A stretch of DNA of 64,000 nucleotides, from contig NZ_KE992152.1 in assembly GCF_000466425.1 (NCBI RefSeq), positions 1 through 64,000 on the forward strand, in the 5' to 3' direction. Of this stretch, positions 57,793 to 64,000 are shown one piece after another. Source of the stretch: Capnocytophaga sp. oral taxon 863 str. F0517. Its GTDB lineage: Bacteria > Bacteroidota > Bacteroidia > Flavobacteriales > Flavobacteriaceae. The notes beneath the pieces are model-generated. The model worked only from the letters and a program-made list of their open reading frames with translations, ran no database searches and was not told the origin of the DNA. Made by a program: the position numbers and the translations under genes. How positions within the stretch are numbered: position 1 is the stretch's first letter; each line of letters opens with the position of its first letter.

Positions 57793-57958
57793 TAATCACT
57801 CCTGAGGAGTTTGAAATGGTTTTCAGTAGAGATGATTATGAGTTTGTAACAGTCAAGCAGTGCAATTGCTCAAACCTGATTTTTGGATTTCCGACAAAGC
57901 AAAGGAGCAAGTAGGGAAGAACTATTACTTACAGAAAATAGGATTGGTGTTTGTTTAA
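57793..57958 (+). pseudogene. Frameshifted coding remnant, unidentified
   Basis: One frame reads VITPEEFEMVFSRDDYEFVT to about 57865, then the coherent protein-like sequence continues in another frame as LLKPDFWISDKAKEQVGKNY and YLQKIGLVFV with stop TAA at 57956-57958. Neither frame is long enough alone. The start is not visible. It looks like a decayed small gene. I do not recognise the family. Nothing clear lies between it and the previous gene. Confidence 0.4.
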
Positions 57959-58013
57959 AGGATATTAGGGGTTAGTGTAAATACATCTTACATGTTAAAA
58001 TATAACTAAAAAA

Positions 58014-58075
58014 GCGTGCAAAAGAGCCTGAAAAGCGCGCAAAAAGCGTGCAAAAATCCCGCAAAGCGCGCAAAA
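58014..58075. repeat. Tandem GCGYGCAAAA repeats upstream of the RNA 2'-phosphotransferase gene
   Basis: Units of 9-12 bases: gcgtgcaaaa, agcctgaaaa, gcgcgcaaaaa, gcgtgcaaaaa, tcccgcaaa, gcgcgcaaaa. Two units contain the palindrome GCGCGC. They end 9 bases before the ATG at 58085. A longer frame from GTG 58016 would translate them as a Lys/Ala-rich extension. Confidence 0.7.
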
Positions 58076-58084
58076 CATAGAATA

Positions 58085-58639
58085 ATGTCTAAAGAAGAAA
58101 AGTATAAAAAAGAGAGCAAGTTCCTCAGTTTGGTATTGCGACACCACCCTGAGGCAATTGGTATTACCCTCGATGCGCATGGTTGGGCTGAGGTAAATAT
58201 ACTCATTAAGCATATGAAGCGTAAATTCCCAGTGTTCAGCCTTAAAATGTTGGAAGAAATCGTCGCTACAGATAACAAACAGCGGTATGCTTTTAGCGAG
58301 GATAACACAAAAATACGCGCCAATCAGGGACATTCGATTGCTGTAGAGTTAGAATTACTACCCCAAATACCCCCCGAATGTTTGTACCACGGTACTGCCA
58401 GCAGGTTTGTAGAGAGCATTCTCAAAAGCGGACTCCAAAAGCAAACACGCCAGTATGTACACCTTAGCAATGATATAGAAACAGCCACTAAGGTAGGGAG
58501 CCGACATGGCAGCCCTATAATTTTTAAAGTAAATACAATGGCAATGTATAATGAAGGTTTTACTTTCTATCTCTCTGCCAATGGAGTATGGCTCACGGAT
58601 AAGGTACCACCAAAGTTTTTGGAGTTAGTTGAGTCGTAG
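58085..58639 (+). CDS. kptA: RNA 2'-phosphotransferase (Tpt1/KptA family)
   Basis: 184 residues from the ATG at 58085. N-terminal domain with KESKFLSLVLRHHPEAIGI; then KIRANQGHSI, CLYHGTAS, YVHLSNDIETATKVGSRHG and SPIIF. These carry the conserved Arg-His-Arg-Arg set of Tpt1, which removes a 2'-phosphate from RNA by transfer to NAD+ (ADP-ribosyl intermediate). In bacteria no matching splicing pathway is known, so the substrate is uncertain. It stands alone; the region before it carries the repeats above and no clear -7 element. Confidence 0.92.
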   Translation: MSKEEKYKKESKFLSLVLRHHPEAIGITLDAHGWAEVNILIKHMKRKFPVFSLKMLEEIVATDNKQRYAFSEDNTKIRANQGHSIAVELELLPQIPPECLYHGTASRFVESILKSGLQKQTRQYVHLSNDIETATKVGSRHGSPIIFKVNTMAMYNEGFTFYLSANGVWLTDKVPPKFLELVES

Positions 58640-58686
58640 CATATTAGGTAAGTGAGGCAATTTGCCTCCAAAAGTATAAAAAATAG

Positions 58687-59646
58687 ATGATAAAAATGAG
58701 AAAAATTGTATTGACCCTACTTTCTTTGGCGGCTATAGCCTGCCAAGAAAAGAAAGCCCCCACTACAGCAGCGGCGGAAACGCCACAAGTGGCTCAAGAA
58801 AAAGCCGTCCCAACGCTGACCTACTCTAACTTAGTGGATACACCTACTCAAGAAAAAGTGCAGCAAGCCCTTATAGCAGCTGGCATATCTGCTTCTAATG
58901 CTTCCGCTTTCTTGGAGAGTGTAGCACTCTTCAACCAAACCGCTGGAGCGAAAGCAAACCTTGTCCCAGAGGGCTTTGTAACCATTGATAGCCTCCTGCC
59001 CAAGTATGATGAGGTAGCTATACAAACCGACTGGATGGCCAAATACTCTACCTTTCAGGGGTATAATTGCCGCTTGACTTCCTTTACCCTTTTGCGTGAT
59101 TTGATCGCTTTTCCCGATAAGAAGTTTGCCAGCAAGGGAGAAGATGAGGTGCTCTTTATAGACCGTGAGTCTTTGCGCAATGCTCCTAAAAAGCTCTTTA
59201 CCCCAGCCGAGGAAAACGACTTTTTTGCGCTCTTTACCGAAGTGCCTACCACCAATACCAAGGATATCCATATCCATTTGCAAGCCATGCAACGTGCATG
59301 GAGGGAGCGTGGTATCACTTTCCGCTATAAGGACGACCCTACCAAGGCATCGCTTATCTCGGCTGTTTTTCATTCTCAAATCACCCCTGAGGAGAATATG
59401 ATTTTTGTGGGGCATGTGGGGGTATTGGTCCCCTTCGAAGGTAAGCTGCTCTTTGTGGAAAAACTCGCTTTCCAAGAACCCTACCAAGCCATTATCTTTG
59501 CCAACCGTACTGAGCTAAGCGATTACCTGATGAACCGCTACGATGTGGAATGGGAGCAACCCAATGCGATTCCCTTTATCATGGAGAATGACTCCCTGAT
59601 GGACGGCTATCGCCCTAACCCTTATAAAGGAGCGAAAAGTGAATAG
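58687..59646 (+). CDS. DUF4300 family lipoprotein
   Basis: 319 residues. Lipobox AIAC with Cys about residue 19 (MIKMRKIVLTLLSLAAIACQ; the ATG at 58696 is an alternative start). After a low-complexity Ala/Glu-rich linker come TYSNLVDTPTQ, GYNCRLTSFTLLRDLI, HVGVLVPFEGKLLFVEKLAF and NRTELSDYLMNRYDVEW, which is the DUF4300 pattern. Function unknown; the GYNCR Cys and later His residues suggest a cysteine-peptidase-like site, which is speculative. The final residues GAKSE are written in heptamer repeats. Confidence 0.8.
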   Translation: MIKMRKIVLTLLSLAAIACQEKKAPTTAAAETPQVAQEKAVPTLTYSNLVDTPTQEKVQQALIAAGISASNASAFLESVALFNQTAGAKANLVPEGFVTIDSLLPKYDEVAIQTDWMAKYSTFQGYNCRLTSFTLLRDLIAFPDKKFASKGEDEVLFIDRESLRNAPKKLFTPAEENDFFALFTEVPTTNTKDIHIHLQAMQRAWRERGITFRYKDDPTKASLISAVFHSQITPEENMIFVGHVGVLVPFEGKLLFVEKLAFQEPYQAIIFANRTELSDYLMNRYDVEWEQPNAIPFIMENDSLMDGYRPNPYKGAKSE

Positions 59647-59659
59647 TGAAAAATGAATA
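59632..59659. repeat. Heptanucleotide repeat, 4 units, across the DUF4300 gene stop codon
   Basis: gcgaaaa, gtgaata, gtgaaaa, atgaata. The TAG stop (59644-59646) spans the junction of units 2 and 3. Confidence 0.8.
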
Positions 59660-59677
59660 GTTACTTCCCTAACCCCT

Positions 59678-60790
59678 ATGAAAAAGATATTCCTTATCCT
59701 TTTAGCCTTGGGGCTTTTTGCCTGCAAGCAAACAACTCCTATCACTGAGCAGCCTATGAGCCCAGAGATAGAAGCAAAGCTCTATGAACTCCTCAAAAGA
59801 GTACCCTATACCTCTCATGAAGACCCTGATAGCGGATTTTTCTATAGTGGCAGTGTTGTAGATACCGCCGCACGTCTGGATCCTGTCTTTGGGAGGGTGG
59901 ACATTTCTCTACTCCCCAAGACCATAGAGTTCAATCCCTATATTTTGAGATTTTTTACCTATGACCAGTTACTACTGAGTGAGCACCTCACTCCAGCGAT
60001 ACATAAGCTCACTCCTGAGGAAATCGCTCGCTATTTTGATGTATATATCTCGGCTATAGACAACCAATACTTTACAGGAGAAAAAGGAGAAAAGGCCAAT
60101 CCTGAGAAGGGTTCTGTCTATCTTCCTTTTAAGGAGGTAACCTATTTGCTCAAAGATGGCGTATGGAGCAAAGGAGCCACTTTCTCCGCTACTACAAGAG
60201 AAGAAGTCGGAAACCTTGTGATCAACCAAACAGAATATATGTTGGGCATCATTGCCCCTTACAAGGATATCTGTCAAGTGGATAACCTCAAAGAACTATC
60301 CAAGAGAATCATTCGCTTGGGAGCATATGACTTAGAACAACGGCTCTATGGTTGTGACCTCAATGGGGATGGTAAGCCAGATCACCTCTTTTCCTTTGTC
60401 GAACAAGAGGATAGTCCTAATGCAATTAGAAAGGTCGTATTGCTTCTTAGTCAGGAAGGAGAACATAAGTATAAGCTCCTGATAGCACCTGATTTTTGTT
60501 ATAAGGACTGGCCACTTCACCAAATCGTCTGCAAAAGGGAATACTTTACCTTGGAGTTCAAGGGAGACAATTTTCCGGCGGAGGCCTATATCACCTTCAA
60601 GTACAACAAACATGCAAATGATTTCTTTCTCCATCGCTATGGGTATATTGACCTAAGCAGAGGAGAACAAGGGGCTAAAAAGGAAGTACAACTTACAACG
60701 AAAGACTTTGGAGAGGTTTACTTTCAAGATTTTTATATAGAAGAATTTGACCATATGATTGATAGCCAATTCTCGGGCGAAGAGGAATAG
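59678..60790 (+). CDS. Hypothetical lipoprotein with calcium-binding-like loop
   Basis: 370 residues. Lipobox LFAC with Cys16 (MKKIFLILLALGLFAC). Middle region has no recognised domain; near residue 227 GCDLNGDGKPDHLFSF matches the dockerin/FG-GAP-like D-x-N-x-D-G Ca2+ loop. Several aromatic clusters. 31 bases after the DUF4300 gene in the same direction, so probably cotranscribed. Family not recognised. Confidence 0.68.
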   Translation: MKKIFLILLALGLFACKQTTPITEQPMSPEIEAKLYELLKRVPYTSHEDPDSGFFYSGSVVDTAARLDPVFGRVDISLLPKTIEFNPYILRFFTYDQLLLSEHLTPAIHKLTPEEIARYFDVYISAIDNQYFTGEKGEKANPEKGSVYLPFKEVTYLLKDGVWSKGATFSATTREEVGNLVINQTEYMLGIIAPYKDICQVDNLKELSKRIIRLGAYDLEQRLYGCDLNGDGKPDHLFSFVEQEDSPNAIRKVVLLLSQEGEHKYKLLIAPDFCYKDWPLHQIVCKREYFTLEFKGDNFPAEAYITFKYNKHANDFFLHRYGYIDLSRGEQGAKKEVQLTTKDFGEVYFQDFYIEEFDHMIDSQFSGEEE

Positions 60791-60865
60791 AAAACATTTT
60801 AATGATTGGATAGAAAGATTGAAAAGATAATTATGATTTAACTTTTTTATTTTAAACTTTCTTTG

Positions 60866-60873
60866 TAATTTTG
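60866..60873 (+). promoter_or_regulatory. Promoter -7 element (TAATTTTG) of the YafQ-type pair
   Basis: TAATTTTG on the plus strand, 19 bases before the ATG at 60893. No clear -33 TTG. Confidence 0.5.
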
Positions 60874-60892
60874 CTCTTTAAAACAAGAAATT

Positions 60893-61153
60893 ATGGCGAC
60901 AACAACGATACAAGCAACGATTGACAATGTGGATATTCCCCTATTTCAAGCCCTTTTTGAGAAGTTTAGGGTTAAAATGACTGTAGTAGATACCCAAAGA
61001 ACTTACCCCATAGAAAAGGCTATACCTAATAAAGAAACTATAGAGGCTATAGAAGAGGGGAAAAAATTGATTGAAAAACACAAAAAGGGTCTTATAAAGG
61101 GGCATAAAAGTGCTGAAGAATTGTTCAATGAAATATTGTCAGAAGATGAATGA
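60893..61153 (+). CDS. Antitoxin of a YafQ-type pair
   Basis: 86 residues. N-terminal MATTTIQATIDNVDIPLFQALFEKF looks like a dimerising DNA-binding segment, and the C-terminus (IEAIEEGKKLIEKHKKG... SAEELFNEIL) is the helical toxin-binding part as in DinJ/RelB antitoxins. Overlaps the toxin gene by 8 bases. Confidence 0.78.
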   Translation: MATTTIQATIDNVDIPLFQALFEKFRVKMTVVDTQRTYPIEKAIPNKETIEAIEEGKKLIEKHKKGLIKGHKSAEELFNEILSEDE

Positions 61154-61457
61154 TATAGAAGAACAAGAAGAGCATTTGTATGAATTATATTATGCTACAA
61201 TATTTAAAAAAGAACTCAAGAAATTTAAAAAACAACCTAATAAAATTGAAAAGATATTAGCTGTTGTAAAACTATTAGAAAAGGGAGGAGTCTCTGAGAT
61301 TCCTAAGAAGATGAAACCACACATGTTGATAGGACAATATCAGGGATGCTTAGAGTGTCATATAGAGGGAGATTTACTCCTTATATGGCAACAAGATGAT
61401 GAAGAAATGGTAATTGTATTGGAACGATTAGGTTCGCATTCAGAACTTTTCAGTTAA
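61146..61457 (+). CDS. YafQ-family mRNA interferase toxin
   Basis: 103 residues from the ATG at 61146 (a longer frame starts at 61110 but overlaps the antitoxin deeply). FKKELKKFKKQPNK helix, then KPHMLIGQYQGCLECHIEGD, LLLIWQ and the terminal GSHSELF. The His, Asp and Trp residues and the C-terminal His-x-x-x-Phe correspond to the catalytic set of YafQ, a ribosome-dependent endonuclease. All key residues are present, so it should be active. Confidence 0.87.
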   Translation: MNDIEEQEEHLYELYYATIFKKELKKFKKQPNKIEKILAVVKLLEKGGVSEIPKKMKPHMLIGQYQGCLECHIEGDLLLIWQQDDEEMVIVLERLGSHSELFS

Positions 61458-61463
61458 TAGAAG

Positions 61464-61491
61464 AACTCAAAACTAACAACTCAAAACTTAA
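61464..61491. repeat. Heptanucleotide repeat, 4 units (AACTCAA class)
   Basis: aactcaa, aactaac, aactcaa, aacttaa, between the toxin gene and the second M13 peptidase. Confidence 0.8.
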
Positions 61492-61497
61492 TAGCAT

Positions 61498-63534
61498 ATG
61501 AATAAAATTCACTTGTATTCCTGCCTAGCCCTAATGGTGGCTTGTGGCAATCCTACTAAAAAGAACGACATGAAAGCAGAAACAACTGACAAAGGACTTG
61601 ATCTCTCGGCAATGGATACCTCTGTGCGCCCGCAAGATGATTTCTATAGCTATGTCAATGGAGGGTGGATGAAAACCGCTAAAATCCCAGCCGACAAACC
61701 CTCTTGGGGTACCTTCTATATGCTCCGTGAGGAAACCGATGAGCAGTGCCTCTCCCTTTTGGATAACCTCCTTAAGGAAAGCTATCCCGATGGTTCCGAA
61801 GGACAGAAGATCCAAGCTATTTACAAAACCTATATGAATATGGATGCCCGTAATAAGGCAGGATTGGAGCCGCTTCAGCCTTATTTGAAGAAGATTGAAG
61901 CTATCAAGACCTTGGCCGACTTACAGGCTTATTTGGAAGAGGTGACTCCACTGGGAGCAAACCCTATCTGTGGCTGGGGGGTCTATGCTGATATGAAGGA
62001 TTCTAACCAAAATGCAGTATATTTGAGTAATTTTGGCTTAGGGCTTGGTCGTGATTACTACCAAAAGCAAAGCGAAAGCAATACCGAAGCTATTAATAAG
62101 TATCAGCTCTTTGTAGCCGATATTTTCAAGCTCCTTGGTGACCCCGCTGCTGATGAAAAGGCTCAAAAACAGGTCGCTTTTGAAAAGGATTTGGCCAAAC
62201 TCATGCTTACCAATGAGGAAGATCGCGATCCCAATCTTAGCTACAACCCACAGACCATGGCGGAACTCTCCAAATTGGTAAAAAACCTTCATCTTCCTGC
62301 CTTGCTCCAAAAAGTGGGTGTGAATATTGATAAGGTAATTGTAGGGGAAATACGTTTGTACAAAGAATATGACAAGTTTGTCAATGAGAAGAACCTTTCT
62401 TTACTTAAGGATTATCTCCGTTATAACTTAGTGGCAAGTAATGCAGAAAATCTTAACGGAGCTTTGGACGAACTTTCCTTCAACTTCTATAGCAAGTACC
62501 TCAATGGACAGCAGGAACAACGCCCCATGAATAAGCGTGCCCTTTCCTTGATCAATGGAGTTGTAGGGGAGGCTTTCGGGAAGCTCTATGTAGAGAAGTA
62601 TTTCCCTGCTAAGGCCAAAGAAGAAATGGTAACACTGGTGGATTATCTTAAGAAAAGTTTCGCCGAGCATATCAAGAACGTTACTTGGATGAGTGATGAG
62701 ACCAAGGAGAAAGCACTCCATAAGCTTGGTACTTTCACGGTAAAAGTAGGCTATCCAGATAAGTGGGAGGATTACTCTAAGCTGACCCTTTCTGCCGATG
62801 CTTCGCTCTTTGATAATTTAGTGAAGGTAACCCAGTGGGCTTATCAAAAAGAGTTAGACAAAGTGGGTAAGCCTGTGGATAAAACCAAATGGGAAATGAC
62901 CCCACAGACAGTGAATGCCTATTACAATCCGCTCTATAACGAAATCGTGTTCCCTGCGGCTATTCTGCAAGCGCCATTCTTCAGCTTTGAGGCCGATCCT
63001 GCGGTGAATTTCGGAGGTATAGGAGCGGTAATCGGCCATGAGATGACCCACGGCTTTGATGATAGTGGTGCCCAATTTGATGCGGATGGAAACCTACAAA
63101 ACTGGTGGACTCCTGCCGATAAAGAGAACTTTGATAAGGTAACCAAAGCCTTGGCGGCTCAGTTCGACAAATATGAACCTGTGAAGGGTATCTTCGTCAA
63201 TGGCACCTTTACCAATGGGGAAAATATCGCTGACCTCGGAGGGGTGAATATTGCCTTTGATGCGCTCCAGTTATATCTCAAAGACCATGGTGCTGTAGCT
63301 GATATCAGTGGGTATAACCAAGATCAACGTTTCTTCCTCTCTTGGGCAACCGTATGGCGTACGCTCTCTACGGATCAGTATATGATCAATCAGGTAAAGA
63401 CAGACCCTCATACCCCAGGCTATTTCCGTGCTTTTGCTCCTCTGACCAATGTAGAGGCTTGGTACAAAGCCTTTGATGTAAAAGAAGGTGATAAACTCTA
63501 TCGCAGGCCAGAAGACCGCGTAAAAATATGGTAA
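61498..63534 (+). CDS. M13 (neprilysin-type) zinc metallopeptidase, lipoprotein (copy 2)
   Basis: 678 residues, a close paralog of the M13 gene at 51.3 kb: GLDLSAMDTSVRPQDDFY, the NAYY motif, HEMTHGFDD with NGENIADLGGV, and the same VKIW end. Lipobox VACG with Cys16. The regions around the zinc site are nearly identical between copies, while the N-terminal half is more diverged (for example TYMNMDARNKAG against TFLDWDKRNREG). Two copies in one window suggest expanded peptide use. It has no clear promoter of its own and is separated from the YafQ toxin by 40 bases. Confidence 0.94.
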   Translation: MNKIHLYSCLALMVACGNPTKKNDMKAETTDKGLDLSAMDTSVRPQDDFYSYVNGGWMKTAKIPADKPSWGTFYMLREETDEQCLSLLDNLLKESYPDGSEGQKIQAIYKTYMNMDARNKAGLEPLQPYLKKIEAIKTLADLQAYLEEVTPLGANPICGWGVYADMKDSNQNAVYLSNFGLGLGRDYYQKQSESNTEAINKYQLFVADIFKLLGDPAADEKAQKQVAFEKDLAKLMLTNEEDRDPNLSYNPQTMAELSKLVKNLHLPALLQKVGVNIDKVIVGEIRLYKEYDKFVNEKNLSLLKDYLRYNLVASNAENLNGALDELSFNFYSKYLNGQQEQRPMNKRALSLINGVVGEAFGKLYVEKYFPAKAKEEMVTLVDYLKKSFAEHIKNVTWMSDETKEKALHKLGTFTVKVGYPDKWEDYSKLTLSADASLFDNLVKVTQWAYQKELDKVGKPVDKTKWEMTPQTVNAYYNPLYNEIVFPAAILQAPFFSFEADPAVNFGGIGAVIGHEMTHGFDDSGAQFDADGNLQNWWTPADKENFDKVTKALAAQFDKYEPVKGIFVNGTFTNGENIADLGGVNIAFDALQLYLKDHGAVADISGYNQDQRFFLSWATVWRTLSTDQYMINQVKTDPHTPGYFRAFAPLTNVEAWYKAFDVKEGDKLYRRPEDRVKIW

Positions 63535-63573
63535 TAGACTCTAGTGACCAATACTAGTGCCTAATAAAAAGAG

Positions 63574-63636
63574 AAGTGACGAGTGACTAATAACCACTAA
63601 GGGATTAGTCACTCGTCACTTGTTATTTGTCACTAT
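63574..63636. terminator. Heptamer-built bidirectional terminator at the right end
   Basis: Nine units in exact register: aagtgac, gagtgac, taataac, cactaag, ggattag, tcactcg, tcacttg, ttatttg, tcactat. The left and right arms give an 18-base perfect stem (63574-63591 with 63604-63621). It lies between convergent genes. Confidence 0.9.
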
Positions 63637-64000
63637 TATTGTTCTCTTGTATAGAACCAGATGTCAGGATTCTTGGCGCTAACCCAACCTATGTAACCAT
63701 TATTATAATCATACATGATATAGGGAGCATTGTTGGTGAAAATTTCTACCAAAGGTGCCAAATAGGGGTAGTACTTCCAATTGGTGTTTTGGTCAATATT
63801 GCTCTTCTCTACCATATTTAATTGGTTGGTAGCACAAGCTACCCCGAGGTAATCCATATTGAGGACAACATTCACATTGGTACCTCGACCTCCAGAGGTA
63901 GGGGTACGAGTAATACGGAAGGAAAAACCTGAATTATTATCTTGTTTTCCAAAATATACCAATGGATTAAGATCCTCTCTCACCCTAACGTTGTTCACGG
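63636..64000 (-). CDS. Unidentified protein, 3' end only (5' end outside window)
   Basis: About 121 codons, open to the right window edge, so it is a C-terminal fragment; the GTG near 63998 is unlikely to be the start. The visible part (SFRITRTPTSGGRGTNVNVV, MDYLGVACATNQLNMVEKSN, DYNNGYIGWVSAKNPDIW) is beta-rich, Asn/Tyr-rich and ends WFYTREQ. It may be a surface or secreted protein of the DUF-type found in Bacteroidota, but no family could be assigned. The stop codon touches the last unit of a heptamer terminator. Confidence 0.6.
   Translation of the reverse strand, partial: VNNVRVREDLNPLVYFGKQDNNSGFSFRITRTPTSGGRGTNVNVVLNMDYLGVACATNQLNMVEKSNIDQNTNWKYYPYLAPLVEIFTNNAPYIMYDYNNGYIGWVSAKNPDIWFYTREQ

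Noticed and set aside
58831-59487. Long open frame (218 codons) antisense to the DUF4300 gene
   Set aside because: Antisense shadow of a convincing lipoprotein gene; no protein-like motifs.

Overview
The window looks like the chromosome of a Flavobacteriia member, most likely a Capnocytophaga species. The evidence is Bacteroidota-type promoters (TAnnTTTG, often with TTG about 19-20 nt upstream) before most transcription units, few Shine-Dalgarno sequences, a SusC/SusD pair, and a SusD lipobox followed by Q-K-D, which resembles the surface-lipoprotein export signal described in Capnocytophaga canimorsus. A fumarate-respiration gene set (two Dcu carriers plus a three-subunit fumarate reductase/succinate dehydrogenase) also fits. 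The species cannot be fixed from sequence reading alone.

Layout. 1-4.3 kb: the 3' part of a SusC-type TonB-dependent receptor, its SusD lipoprotein, a terminator and tRNA-Arg(CCU). 4.3-7.0 kb: a Ca2+-type P-ATPase. 7.0-14.1 kb: an AT-rich eight-gene ter operon on the minus strand (three TerD-like proteins, three TerY-like vWA proteins, a PP2C phosphatase and a protein kinase with a zinc ribbon), with an HTH gene diverging from it. 14.6-18.6 kb: an accessory strip with an internally deleted PIN toxin beside its intact antitoxin, a paralogous antitoxin-like N-terminus joined to membrane segments, an EVE/PUA-like protein next to an XRE regulator, an AlkD-like glycosylase and a ParE/RelE-type toxin-antitoxin pair.

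18.6-36.9 kb is mostly core genome: msrA, a HAD phosphatase, a lysozyme-like protein, a membrane protein/wHTH pair, argS, two outer-membrane proteins, an RND/MMPL exporter with a DUF502 protein, a MTA/SAH nucleosidase, asnA, a methyltransferase, glmS, initiator tRNA-Met, ktrB/ktrA, an rRNA-type methyltransferase and panC. 36.9-47.6 kb: a one-domain GT5 glycogen-synthase-like protein, sppA, a first Dcu carrier, purK, a second Dcu carrier and the Sdh/Frd operon. The carriers and the reductase together would take up fumarate or its precursors, reduce it and export succinate. 47.9-64 kb: mfd, two paralogous M13 metallopeptidases, a flavin reductase-like protein, an M1 aminopeptidase, an acetyltransferase, a Tpt1/KptA RNA 2'-phosphotransferase, two lipoproteins, a YafQ-type toxin-antitoxin pair and the 3' end of an unidentified minus-strand gene.

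The least ordinary signals are: (i) a family of degenerate seven-base tandem repeats at many gene boundaries, which form terminators and in places supply stop codons or a start codon, and which I did not find in the AT-rich 7-18.6 kb strip; (ii) the Ter kinase/phosphatase/vWA operon next to a Ca2+-ATPase, with a kinase lacking a recognisable VAIK lysine; (iii) the antitoxin-like membrane protein and the deleted PIN toxin. No CRISPR array, prophage, transposase gene or rRNA was seen.
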